Positions 1 through 6,507 of a DNA stretch of 11,290 bases are shown piece by piece (position 1 is the first letter of the stretch; every line of letters starts with the position of its first letter). The notes beneath the pieces are model-generated. The model was not told the origin of the DNA, made no database searches, and saw only the letters and a list, made by a program, of their open reading frames with translations. The stretch spans positions 1-11,290 of the forward strand of contig CAAGGQ010000168.1 in assembly GCA_900769475.1 (NCBI GenBank), in the 5' to 3' direction. The DNA is from Clostridia bacterium (GTDB lineage: Bacteria > Bacillota > Clostridia > Oscillospirales > CAG-272). Position numbers and translations under genes: made by a program.

Positions 1-659
1 CGAAGGAATTCTGTTTTTTCAATTTCCTCTCCCTTGGAAATTCTTACGGCTCGCCTGCAGTTCTCCCGAATGGTATCAAAATCCTTGGCTGCCAATAGCT
101 TTGCATCCGCCATATAGCTCCCACCGCAGGCAAGAATACAGGACTCCTTGAGATAGGTACCGATATTCTTGTAATTCATACCGCCCGTGGGCAGGAATTT
201 TGCCCCTTTAAAGGGTCCCGAGAGAAGTTTGATTGCCGCAAGTCCTCCGCATTGCTCGGCAGGAAAGAACTTGAATACACGCAATCCCTTTTTGTATCCT
301 TTTTGAATATCGGCGGCGGTGACACAGCCGGGAACAACGGGAATCCCTTTTTCTATCGCAAAATCAATGATCTCATCATCGTAGCCCGGCATGACAAGTC
401 CCGAAGCTCCCGCATCAAGTGCCGCCTGTGCCTGTTCAACCGTGAGGACGGTTCCCGCAAGAATGTGCAAATCGGGGTATGTGCGGACGATTTCAGAGAT
501 CGCCTGCATGGAAACCTCGCTGCGGAGTGTAATCTCCAACGCTTTGATACCGCCGTCCAAAATTGCCCTTGCCAAAGGCTTGGCAGTGGTGAGATCGGTC
601 ACGTTGATAACGGGCAATATACCCGTATCGGCAATGGCTTGCATTGTATCTTTTTTCAT
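1..659 (-). CDS. KDPG/KHG-type aldolase (2-keto-3-deoxy sugar acid aldolase), 3' end cut by the window edge
   Basis: The enzyme should cleave a 2-keto-3-deoxy (phospho)aldonate, or 4-hydroxy-2-oxoglutarate, to pyruvate plus an aldehyde by a class I (Schiff-base) mechanism in the cytoplasm. The reading frame is open for 219 codons from an ATG at 659 to the left edge with no stop, so the gene is partial. It was read by translating the reverse strand. Family landmarks are EITLR (residues 42-46, catalytic Glu42), AGTVL near 68-72, PGC at 110-112, the Schiff-base lysine in FKFFPAE (Lys130) and LPTGG at 156-160. E. coli Eda has 213 residues, so this protein may be normal with a short tail, or it may carry a C-terminal extension beyond the edge. 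A good RBS (AAGGGG) precedes the ATG. The gene starts 6 bases after the stop of the upstream lactonase gene, so the two are cotranscribed. The exact substrate is not determinable. Confidence 0.9.
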   Translation of the reverse strand, partial: MKKDTMQAIADTGILPVINVTDLTTAKPLARAILDGGIKALEITLRSEVSMQAISEIVRTYPDLHILAGTVLTVEQAQAALDAGASGLVMPGYDDEIIDFAIEKGIPVVPGCVTAADIQKGYKKGLRVFKFFPAEQCGGLAAIKLLSGPFKGAKFLPTGGMNYKNIGTYLKESCILACGGSYMADAKLLAAKDFDTIRENCRRAVRISKGEEIEKTEFL

Positions 660-665
660 GTTCGT

Positions 666-1502
666 TTACCCCTTATATCGAAAAGATTTTTTTCCCTTTA
701 CATTCATTTTTTTCATAAAGACGTAACCAGAGAGCGGATAGTTATCAACATCCCCCTTTGATGCGGTGGTGATGATCAAATCATCCATATCTCTACCCGC
801 AAATGCGCAACAAGATGCCTTTTTGGCAGGAACGTTGATCCGATCTCCAAAGTTTCCGTCGGGCTTGATCTCCAAAATTGCATTGCCGTCCCAGAGCCCG
901 AGCCAAATATGATCGTTCTCATCCATACAAAAGCCGTCAGGACAACCAAGCTCTTTTGGAATTTCAACAAAGGTCTTGCGGTTGGAAATCGTATGGTGGA
1001 GCTTGTCAAAATCAAAGACTTCTATTTTTTGTAAGCGTGTGTCACAATAGAACAGCCTGCTCTCGTCTACCGTCCAGTCCAATCCGTTGGAGCAGCCGCA
1101 ATGGTCAAACAGTTCTTCCAAAACGCCATCCTTCAAACGGTAGAACGCGCCCAATCCATTGTCATCGGTTGTACCAACATAAAAACATCCATCCGGTCCG
1201 ACCTTGCCGTCGTTAAAACGTCTGCCCTTGATCTTGATAGGCTGATGCGCAAGAATTTTTTCTCCCTGTTCGTTCATGCGATAGATACCGTCCTGCATAG
1301 CCAGGAGAAGATTTCCGTTTTCGCAAAGTGCCATACAACCGATCTGCTGACCAACGTCGATTTTTTGAATTTCATTGGTCGAATCGTCCATCTTGAAAAT
1401 GCATTCTCCCAAAATATCCAAAAATAATAGTGTATTGTTGCGATCGTCCCACAGCGGTCCCTCTGCTACAATACAGCGATAATGTTTGTTGATTGTTTTC
1501 AA
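666..1502 (-). CDS. SMP-30/gluconolactonase family sugar lactonase
   Basis: This is a six-bladed beta-propeller family lactonase, expected to open sugar-acid lactones to aldonates with a divalent metal. The 278 residues cover the normal family length. Visible landmarks are AEGPLW (metal ligand Glu14), GRRFNDGKVGPDG (Asn97, Asp98), CSNGLDW (Asn139) and CPDGF (Asp189). These fit the Glu/Asn/Asp metal site of regucalcin and gluconolactonases. The start is a TTG at 1500-1502, chosen because GGGAGG lies 7 bases upstream and no better start exists. It is the first gene of a two-gene minus-strand unit with the aldolase, 6 bases apart. A lactonase next to a keto-deoxy acid aldolase suggests aldonate catabolism. 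No signal peptide is visible, so it is probably cytoplasmic. The family call is secure; the substrate is unknown. Confidence 0.92.
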   Translation of the reverse strand: MKTINKHYRCIVAEGPLWDDRNNTLLFLDILGECIFKMDDSTNEIQKIDVGQQIGCMALCENGNLLLAMQDGIYRMNEQGEKILAHQPIKIKGRRFNDGKVGPDGCFYVGTTDDNGLGAFYRLKDGVLEELFDHCGCSNGLDWTVDESRLFYCDTRLQKIEVFDFDKLHHTISNRKTFVEIPKELGCPDGFCMDENDHIWLGLWDGNAILEIKPDGNFGDRINVPAKKASCCAFAGRDMDDLIITTASKGDVDNYPLSGYVFMKKMNVKGKKSFRYKG

Positions 1503-1531
1503 AATCGCACCTCCCGCTTTTTCTTTCTTTT

Positions 1532-1560
1532 ATTATACAATCCTAAAGACGAATATTCCA
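1532..1560 (-). promoter_or_regulatory. Probable sigma-A promoter of the lactonase-aldolase unit
   Basis: On the minus strand a perfect TATAAT (-10) lies at 1537-1532. A poor -35 (TGGAAT, 1560-1555) sits 17 bases upstream. The TTG start of the lactonase is about 30 bases downstream, with its RBS between. The weak -35 suggests dependence on an activator, but the AAATGCGT-N8-TAAATCT motif of the other units is not present here. Confidence 0.55.
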
Positions 1561-1619
1561 TTTATTTTTATAGCAAATAATATAAGAATGCTATCTTTTT
1601 GCGTGCAAGTTGCTTTTTG

Positions 1620-1688
1620 CCGATTTTGAAGATATTCCACCAAACTTTCTTTCTTCACCTTCCACCTGTTTCCAATCTTAATATTCTT
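1620..1688 (-). pseudogene. Possible remnant of an excisionase-like HTH protein (C-terminal part)
   Basis: A minus-strand reading frame (1790-1533) contains KIGNRWKVKKESLVEYL. This closely resembles the second half of excisionase/MerR-like HTH_17 domains: the phrase KIG-x-x-W, then a basic stretch, then an acidic/aromatic helix. The first half, with the recognition helix normally preceding it, is not recognisable in any minus-strand frame upstream. The frame continues into low-complexity sequence that overlaps the lactonase promoter. It lies beside a serine-recombinase fragment, as expected for debris of an integrated element. It is unlikely to encode a working protein. Confidence 0.35.
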
Positions 1689-1785
1689 CCTTTCTGTTTC
1701 GAAGAAATAATATTTGAGCACAAATGGTAGAAACATCATTCCGCAAGCATTTTGGCTCTGCTTTCTCTGTTTCCTTCGTTCGATA

Positions 1786-2070
1786 TGCACCGATCTATTA
1801 CGGAATGAGCGTTACGCCGGCACATATATCTATGTAAAGGATGCTACCAAGAATCCCAAGGGTAGGTATGTCCGTCATGGTAAATATGACCCCGATGCGA
1901 TTATTCGGATTCCCGGAGTAATGCCTCAGATCATTAGCAAAGAGGGGTTTGATCGAGTCCAGGTCAAGATGAAAGAACGCCAACACAAAGCCGCTAAGTT
2001 TAGTGCTAGGATTGAGGCATATCTGAATCTCTTGAGTGATTACGTACTCAAAGAGGTAATCGAACAGTAA
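1786..2070 (+). pseudogene. Fragment of a large serine recombinase (recombinase domain)
   Basis: The translated block starting at ICTDLLRNERYAGTY, through GKYDPDAIIRIPGVMP and IISKEGFDRVQVKMKER, matches the layout of the central 'recombinase' domain that follows the resolvase catalytic domain in large serine recombinases of Firmicutes conjugative elements and phages. Only about 80 residues of it are present. The N-terminal catalytic resolvase domain is missing: the frame upstream of 1786 is unrelated, hydrophobic and has no convincing start or RBS. The zinc-ribbon and coiled-coil C-terminal domain that should follow the KFSARIEAYL segment is also absent. The frame closes at a TAA (2068-2070) directly before a terminator, so an internal deletion may have joined the central domain to the gene's original 3' end. 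It is a non-functional relic. The family call is fairly firm; the deletion history is inferred. Confidence 0.65.
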
Positions 2071-2112
2071 AAAAGAGAAAGCTCATTGCAATGATGAACT
2101 TTCTCTTTTTTT
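2069..2112 (+). terminator. Intrinsic terminator, possibly bidirectional
   Basis: An A-rich start and the stem AAAGAGAAAG pair with CTTTCTCTTT, followed by a run of seven T. The loop contains a smaller palindrome (CATTGCAATG). It lies directly after the stop of the recombinase fragment, probably as that gene's original terminator. The A tract on the other side would let it act on the minus strand too. Confidence 0.75.
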
Positions 2113-2121
2113 GATTGGATC

Positions 2122-2143
2122 ATGCGTAATTTTGAAAGATTTA
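2122..2143 (+). promoter_or_regulatory. Isolated copy of the ATGCGT motif core
   Basis: ATGCGTAATTTT at 2122-2133 repeats the core found upstream of the regulator gene (5447) and in the glycosidase leader (2395). Instead of TAAATCT it is followed by the inverted form AGATTTA (2137-2143). No convincing promoter lies nearby. It may be a degraded or auxiliary regulator site. Confidence 0.35.
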
Positions 2144-2168
2144 CTTTAACTATATGTTATAAAATAAC

Positions 2169-2196
2169 AAGCCCACAACATTGCTGTTGTGGACTT
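2169..2196 (-). terminator. Inverted repeat, possible minus-strand terminator
   Basis: AAGCCCACAACA and TGTTGTGGACTT form a 12-base stem with one G-T-type mismatch and a TTGC loop. Read on the minus strand it is followed by GTTATTTT, a modest U-rich tail. On the plus strand no T run follows. No intact gene precedes it on the minus strand, so it may be left over from lost mobile DNA. Confidence 0.5.
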
Positions 2197-2315
2197 GAAT
2201 GGCGGAGAAGGAGCGTTGCATCTCATGTGCACAACATCCTCCACCTCGGCAGGTCCCCCACGTGTCTGATACCACTAAGTTTTGGGCGCTTATTCATGGC
2301 GTCAGGGTCTGTGGC

Positions 2316-2338
2316 AAATGCGTGTTTTGTGTAAATCT
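2316..2338 (+). promoter_or_regulatory. Operator-like motif, copy A (glycosidase unit)
   Basis: AAATGCGT, 8 bases, then TAAATCT, beginning 39 bases upstream of the start of the -35 box. The same arrangement occurs at 5445 and 6410. The position just upstream of -35 is typical of class II activator sites such as those of AraC-family proteins, and an AraC-family gene lies in the same locus. An inverted AAATGC...GCATTT pair (2316-2321, 2352-2357) also brings a second half-site against the -35. Confidence 0.65.
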
Positions 2339-2354
2339 ATGCTTTTTTTCGGCA

Positions 2355-2383
2355 TTTACTTTTTCGCTTATATCGTATATAAT
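2355..2383 (+). promoter_or_regulatory. Sigma-A promoter of the glycosidase-epimerase unit
   Basis: TTTACT (2355-2360), a 17-base spacer, and TATAAT (2378-2383). Transcription should start near 2390, giving a leader of about 45 bases that contains another ATGCGTAATTT core (2395-2405) and the RBS at 2422-2428. The region from the operator through the -10 is nearly identical to that before the dehydrogenase gene. Confidence 0.85.
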
Positions 2384-2433
2384 GGATAAAAAACATGCGT
2401 AATTTGTGCAAAAAAAGACATGGGAGGGAACAC

Positions 2434-4434
2434 ATGAAGTATATTTTGCAAAATGATTTTCTTTCTTACACGCTGAATGAAGCGGGAGAGGTCTGTTCGG
2501 TATTCAATAAAAAGACGGGGCACGAATACTGTACCGCAAAAGGAGAGCTGTTCCGTTTGCTCTACAAGTTTGAGGATTTTGAGGAGCGCCCCATTGACGC
2601 CAAGGATCAGAAGGATCCCCAAATTGCGGTCAACGATAATGTGATGACGGTGATTTACAACCGCTTGAATTCCCCCAACGGCGTGCTGGATATTCGGCTG
2701 CAATTTACGCTGACCCTGACCGAGGAACGCTTGAGCGTGGTCTCCGAGATCCAAAACGATTCCGAGGTTGAGGTGATGGAGCTGATCACAACGGCTATGG
2801 CAGGCATTGGAACCCTGGGGGACAAAGCCCTCACCGATCATCTGGTGACCCCTCTGCATCTGGGTGACGATATCGTGGATCCCTATCATGCCGACTTTTT
2901 CAAGCATTCCGACAAGCTGTATAAGCGAAAATACGATCGTCCCGACCACCGCCACGCCGACCTGGATCTGCCATATCCCGGCATGTGCTGCATGCAATGG
3001 TTCTCTCTGTTTAACGAGAAGGAATCGATCTACGTGAGCAATCACGATGCAAAGCACCGCATGATCTGCATGCACGTGGAGCGCAGAGTGACCGACTGTA
3101 GCCTTCGCATGGGCATATGTCAGTATCCTTTCCTGAAGAAGGGAGAGAGCTACGTTATGCCTCCCATCGTGTACGCGCTGTTTGACGGTGACTGGCACCG
3201 CGGTGCCAAGCTGTACCGCAAGTGGATGGACGAAGACTACGGCTGGAAGGCTCCCGTTCGTCCCAAGTGGGGCTCGGAATTCGAGGGATTCCTGCGCTGC
3301 ATCTTCCGCACCCAGTCGGGAGAATTCAATTTCCGCTTTACCGATATTCCCCGCATGTTCGATATGGTGCAGGCGGCAGGGCTGAACACGCTGTTCGTGC
3401 TGGGCTGGCCTCAGGGCGGCTTTGGCAGACTGCGCCCCGATTATTGGCTGGATCCCCGCTACGAGGAGGATTTTAAAAAAGGCTTGGAGTACGTTCATTC
3501 CAAGGGCGGCAAGCTGATCATGTACCTCAGCTATCACGCCGTGGACGAATACAGTAAATTCTACCGCGAAGAGGGCGGAGAAGCGGTTCTCTGCAAGGAC
3601 ATCTGGGGACGCTATACCCGTTACAGCGAAACCTACGGCGCCGACGGCACCTATCGCAAGCTGATGAATCTGCCCCGTGACCAGTTCTGCGCCTGCTCGG
3701 GCTCGGATCTCTGGCAGCAGAAGATGAAGGAAAGCACCGACTACTGCTTGAGCCTGGGCGCCGACGGCGTGCTTTACGATCTGGGCGGAACCCGTCCGCT
3801 CTTCTGCATCGCCGAGGGCCACGATCATCAAAAGCCCAACGAGGCGCGTTCCTCCAAGGCGGAGCGTTACCGCGGTCTGCGCGAAAACATCAAGGCCAAG
3901 GGCGAGGAAAAGCTGATGATGCAGGAGCATTGCGTGGACATCTATGCCCAGCATATGGATATCATTCAGCCGCCTTCCTTCTTCATTCGCACCTCGCGCA
4001 TTCCCGAAGTCTTCCGTTACACCTTCCCCGAGATCCGCATGACCAACCGCAACAACGCCCTGGATGAAACCAAATACAAGGATTCCTGCAACAATTCCTT
4101 TGTATACGGACTTGCCTTTGACCTTTCCATCTTCCGTTGTGCCGGTACTCCCGAGGATATTCCCACCTATACCGCGTATATGAAGACGATCATCGCTCTG
4201 CGCAAGCAGTACGGAAAGTTCTTCCACTACGGCAAGTTTGTAGATGAGGACGGATTTGAATATGACAAAAAGGTCTTCCTGCAAAAGGCGTACGTTGCTC
4301 CCGACGGAGCACTGGGCGTTGCCGTTTGGAACTGGTCGGATCACGAGGACACCGTGACCTACACCAACACCGCCACCGGTAAGCAGGTCAGCGTTACCCT
4401 GGAAAAGGATGCCGTCTGCTTTGTGGAGCTGTAA
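2434..4434 (+). CDS. Putative cytoplasmic glycoside hydrolase, DUF6259-like
   Basis: A 666-residue protein, probably hydrolysing a glycoside that supplies the sugar to the rest of the locus. The N-terminal third (about 1-260) looks like an all-beta domain. It is followed by a TIM-barrel-like part (about 280-600) and a short C-terminal beta domain (about 610-666, with VAVWNWSDHEDTVTY). The phrases YPGMCCMQWFSLF and YVSNHDAKH, and the barrel motif GADGVLYDLGG followed by GHDHQKP, resemble DUF6259 proteins. Asp449 is a candidate nucleophile by analogy with clan GH-D/GH31-type barrels. Glu498 in MMQEHCVDIY is another conserved-looking acidic residue. No signal peptide is seen. The ATG at 2434 has GGGAGGG six bases away; the in-frame ATG at 2395 lies at the transcription start and lacks an RBS. 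The middle of the gene is rich in C- or G-ending codons, suggesting strong expression. Family assignment is from memory of motif patterns; substrate and activity are unknown. Confidence 0.75.
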   Translation: MKYILQNDFLSYTLNEAGEVCSVFNKKTGHEYCTAKGELFRLLYKFEDFEERPIDAKDQKDPQIAVNDNVMTVIYNRLNSPNGVLDIRLQFTLTLTEERLSVVSEIQNDSEVEVMELITTAMAGIGTLGDKALTDHLVTPLHLGDDIVDPYHADFFKHSDKLYKRKYDRPDHRHADLDLPYPGMCCMQWFSLFNEKESIYVSNHDAKHRMICMHVERRVTDCSLRMGICQYPFLKKGESYVMPPIVYALFDGDWHRGAKLYRKWMDEDYGWKAPVRPKWGSEFEGFLRCIFRTQSGEFNFRFTDIPRMFDMVQAAGLNTLFVLGWPQGGFGRLRPDYWLDPRYEEDFKKGLEYVHSKGGKLIMYLSYHAVDEYSKFYREEGGEAVLCKDIWGRYTRYSETYGADGTYRKLMNLPRDQFCACSGSDLWQQKMKESTDYCLSLGADGVLYDLGGTRPLFCIAEGHDHQKPNEARSSKAERYRGLRENIKAKGEEKLMMQEHCVDIYAQHMDIIQPPSFFIRTSRIPEVFRYTFPEIRMTNRNNALDETKYKDSCNNSFVYGLAFDLSIFRCAGTPEDIPTYTAYMKTIIALRKQYGKFFHYGKFVDEDGFEYDKKVFLQKAYVAPDGALGVAVWNWSDHEDTVTYTNTATGKQVSVTLEKDAVCFVEL

Positions 4435-4446
4435 ATAGAAGATATA

Positions 4447-4485
4447 TCGCCTCACTTGCAGGATTGTGAGTGAGGCGAGATTTTT
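4447..4485 (+). terminator. Weak intrinsic terminator or attenuator within unit 1
   Basis: TCGCCTCACT pairs perfectly with AGTGAGGCGA across a 12-base loop, then GA and five T. The T run is short and offset. No promoter was found before the epimerase gene, so partial read-through is likely and would lower epimerase expression relative to the glycosidase. Confidence 0.6.
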
Positions 4486-4533
4486 GAAAAAATGCCCTGT
4501 GAGGGAGAAGTTGACAAAACAGGAGGAGTCGTG

Positions 4534-5454
4534 ATGAAGAGCAGACAAACGGTTGAATTGCGCTACCAAGGCTTATGTGCCAACGTGGATTTGGCGCACG
4601 GGGCAACTTGCACGGATTTTTTCGATGCGAAAAACGGAATCCGTGTTTTATATTCGTCCGATAACCCTTTTTTCAACGGCATTCCCATCCTGTTTCCCGC
4701 AAACCGCATTTCGGGTGGCCGCTTCAGCGCGGGAGGCCATCCCTATGCGCTGCCGATCAACGACGAAAAAACGGGATGTTCCCTGCACGGTGTCATGAAC
4801 ACTCTGCCCTTTGATCTTGTATCGCAGGGGGAGAGCAGGGTTTGGTGTAAAAAGGAGTTTTACAATGACTATCCCGGTTTTCCGCAACGCTTTCGTGTGG
4901 ATCTCCTTTACGAGCTGACCGAAAACGCCCTGCTTCAGACCCTACGCGTCAAAAATGATTCCGAGATCCCTCTGCCGTTGCTGTTTGGCTTTCACACCAC
5001 CTTTGCCGTTCCGTTTTGTCAGGACAGTAGTACGAGCGACGTTCGGATCATGACTGACGTGGATCGTCTGATCGAGCGAGGAAGTGACGGTCTTCCCACA
5101 CGTGTGGAAGAGGGAAGCGACGATTTTACAAGGGCACTTCAAATAGGCGAGGCGGTTCTCACCGGGGCGGTCAGCCGTCATTACCGCGCAGGCACGCGTG
5201 GGGATCTCTCGCTCACGGATACTCGCACGGGCGTGCGGATCTGCTACGAGCCCGATCCTGCGTTTCGGTACCGTATGATATTTACGGCAAACCCCGGAGA
5301 ATATCTTTGCTTGGAACCGCAAATTTGTACGGTCAACGCTCCCAACGCGCCCCTGGACGGAGCATATACGCAGGTTCCGCTTTTATTTCAAAATGAAACG
5401 GCCGAATTCAAATCCAAGATTTCGATAGAACCCCCCGGCGGAAGAAATGCGTAA
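4534..5454 (+). CDS. Aldose 1-epimerase (mutarotase) family protein
   Basis: Interconverts alpha and beta anomers of a free aldose or related sugar, here probably to feed the dehydrogenase with the right anomer after glycoside cleavage. It has 306 residues from the ATG at 4534, chosen because AGGAGG lies 7 bases upstream; an ATG further up (4492) has no RBS. Family landmarks are GIPILFPANRISGGRF (Arg58), LHG (His85), GFHTTF (His154, the expected general acid) and CLEPQICTVNAPNAP (Glu281, the expected general base). Length and order match the galactose mutarotase superfamily. No signal peptide is present. It lies 99 bases after the glycosidase with a weak terminator between, and its last codons overlap the operator motif of the regulator gene. 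Codon use is less biased than in the glycosidase. Confidence 0.9.
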   Translation: MKSRQTVELRYQGLCANVDLAHGATCTDFFDAKNGIRVLYSSDNPFFNGIPILFPANRISGGRFSAGGHPYALPINDEKTGCSLHGVMNTLPFDLVSQGESRVWCKKEFYNDYPGFPQRFRVDLLYELTENALLQTLRVKNDSEIPLPLLFGFHTTFAVPFCQDSSTSDVRIMTDVDRLIERGSDGLPTRVEEGSDDFTRALQIGEAVLTGAVSRHYRAGTRGDLSLTDTRTGVRICYEPDPAFRYRMIFTANPGEYLCLEPQICTVNAPNAPLDGAYTQVPLLFQNETAEFKSKISIEPPGGRNA

Positions 5455-5467
5455 TTTTTATAAATCT
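5445..5467 (+). promoter_or_regulatory. Operator-like motif, copy C (regulator gene)
   Basis: AAATGCGT, 8 bases, then TAAATCT, with the same spacing as copies A and B, beginning 35 bases before the -35. The first half overlaps the stop codon of the epimerase gene. If the AraC-family protein binds it, the regulator controls its own gene. Confidence 0.6.
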
Positions 5468-5479
5468 TTTTTGGATGTA

Positions 5480-5508
5480 TTGACTTTCGAGCGCGTTTTT
5501 TGTATAAT
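5480..5508 (+). promoter_or_regulatory. Sigma-A promoter of the AraC-family regulator gene
   Basis: TTGACT (5480-5485), a 17-base spacer, and TATAAT (5503-5508). This is the closest to consensus of the three promoters in the main locus, so basal expression without activation is plausible. Predicted start is near 5515, about 26 bases before the ATG. Confidence 0.85.
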
Positions 5509-5540
5509 GAAATCAGAAGATGACCGTGGGAGGTGTTGAC

Positions 5541-6320
5541 ATGGAGTCCGTAAGGCAGACCGGCAATTTCAATATCACGCTTTTATGGGCGATGAAATAC
5601 CGTCCAAAGAATCTCAAGGGGGACGTCAAAAGCAGAAAACAGCACTCCTTTCTTTACGTGGAGGAGGGGATCTACCGCTTCTCCTTTGAAAAAGAGAGCT
5701 TCCTTGCCGAAAAGGGCGATCTGATTTATGTCCCCAAGGGATCACAGCATCGTTTTGAGATCGTCAATAAAAAAGCGGTGTGCTATCAAATCGAATTTGA
5801 TGCGGGCGATTCCGCGTTTTGCTTTTCCTCAACGCCCGTCAAGCTGGAAAAGGACGAAAAAAACGTTGCGCTGTTGATGGACACGGTGCATCTTTTCCAA
5901 ACGGGAATGTTATCCGACTATCTTCTGGCGCTTGGCAGTTTGTGTCAGCTCTGCTCGGTTTTGGTAGGGCAGATCCACGGAAGCACACGGAAGAAAAGCC
6001 GTATTCGCCCGGCGCTTGAGTATCTGGAAGCTCATTATCACGAAAAGATTGACATCAGCGTTCTGGCGGATCTTTGCCATCTGAGTCTTTCACAGCTCAG
6101 AAGATGTTTTGCCAACGAGCTTCAAACCACCCCAACGGCTTATAAAAATGCCTTGAGAATCGAGCGCGCCAAGCGCATTTTGTGCAACGAGGACGTTAAT
6201 ATCAGTGAAACGGCACAACGGCTTGGATTTGAAAACATCTACGTTTTTTCCAACACCTTCAAAAAATACGCGGGGATCTCCCCCACGCAATTTGTTAAAA
6301 CGATAAAAAACCACGTTTAA
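5541..6320 (+). CDS. AraC-family transcriptional regulator with N-terminal cupin sensor domain
   Basis: A 259-residue regulator, probably the local sensor of a pathway sugar. Residues about 10-90 form the beta-rich AraC-type cupin arm (HSFLYVEEGIYRFSF, EKGDLIYVPKGSQHRF). Residues about 155-255 are the double helix-turn-helix domain: first HTH about 171-192 (DISVLADLCHLSLSQLRRCF), second about 219-242 (ISETAQRLGFENIYVFSNTFKK), ending in the family signature GISPTQF. The ATG at 5541 has GGGAGG 7 bases upstream; the in-frame ATG at 5520 lies almost on the transcription start and was rejected. It has its own promoter and a strong terminator, so it is monocistronic. It sits between the two structural units that share its upstream motif, which suggests that it controls both and itself. 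The inducer is not readable from the sequence. Confidence 0.95.
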   Translation: MESVRQTGNFNITLLWAMKYRPKNLKGDVKSRKQHSFLYVEEGIYRFSFEKESFLAEKGDLIYVPKGSQHRFEIVNKKAVCYQIEFDAGDSAFCFSSTPVKLEKDEKNVALLMDTVHLFQTGMLSDYLLALGSLCQLCSVLVGQIHGSTRKKSRIRPALEYLEAHYHEKIDISVLADLCHLSLSQLRRCFANELQTTPTAYKNALRIERAKRILCNEDVNISETAQRLGFENIYVFSNTFKKYAGISPTQFVKTIKNHV

Positions 6321-6339
6321 GAGCAATCGTAAAAAACAC

Positions 6340-6380
6340 GGGGGCACCCAAATGCTTGGCGCATTTGTGCCCCCTTTTTT
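6340..6380 (+). terminator. Strong intrinsic terminator after the regulator gene
   Basis: GGGGGCA plus CAAATGC pair with GCATTTG plus TGCCCCC, with a two-base bulge and a five-base loop, directly followed by six T. It isolates the regulator from the dehydrogenase unit. Confidence 0.93.
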
Positions 6381-6409
6381 GCAGGTACTCCTTTGAAAAA
6401 TCCGACAAA

Positions 6410-6432
6410 AAATGCGTGTTTTGCGTAAATCT
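6410..6432 (+). promoter_or_regulatory. Operator-like motif, copy B (dehydrogenase unit)
   Basis: AAATGCGT, 8 bases, then TAAATCT, at exactly the same distance (39 bases) from the -35 as copy A. From here to the end of TTTAC (6453) only one base in 44 differs from copy A. Confidence 0.65.
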
Positions 6433-6448
6433 ATGCTTTTTTTCGGCA

Positions 6449-6477
6449 TTTACATTTTTGGATATATCATATATAAT
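6449..6477 (+). promoter_or_regulatory. Sigma-A promoter of the dehydrogenase-dehydratase-aldolase-lactonase unit
   Basis: TTTACA (6449-6454), a 17-base spacer, and TATAAT (6472-6477). The core of this promoter is the counterpart of that at 2355-2383; most differences between them lie in the spacer. Transcription should start near 6484. Confidence 0.87.
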
Positions 6478-6507
6478 GGAGATGAAATCAAACAAGGAGG
6501 GGAAACC

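Larger units (their letters stand above)
2071..2433. other. Intergenic region between the mobile scar and the glycosidase unit
   Basis: No gene is supported here. It contains, in order, the terminator just described, an isolated copy of the ATGCGTAATTT core (2122), a strong inverted repeat (2169-2196), a stretch at 2200-2213 resembling the reverse complement of a tRNA-Ser 3' end, about 100 bases of unassigned sequence (2214-2315), and the operator, promoter and leader of the glycosidase unit (2316-2433). Confidence 0.7.

Noticed and set aside
2113..2315. A complete tRNA or structured RNA gene in the intergenic region
   Set aside because: Only a 14-base tRNA-end resemblance and one hairpin are visible. 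No cloverleaf could be built.
4510..4515. TTGACA before the epimerase gene as a possible -35 box
   Set aside because: It is only 18 bases from the ATG, so no -10 could fit upstream of the RBS.
2368..4569. A 733-codon open frame on the minus strand, antisense to the glycosidase gene
   Set aside because: It has no recognisable domain, no good RBS and a composition typical of the complement of a gene with strong C/G third-position bias. The plus-strand frame carries all the family motifs.
6412..6507. Upstream extension of the dehydrogenase reading frame
   Set aside because: The ATG at 6412 lies inside the operator and upstream of the promoter. The start at 6508 has an excellent RBS.
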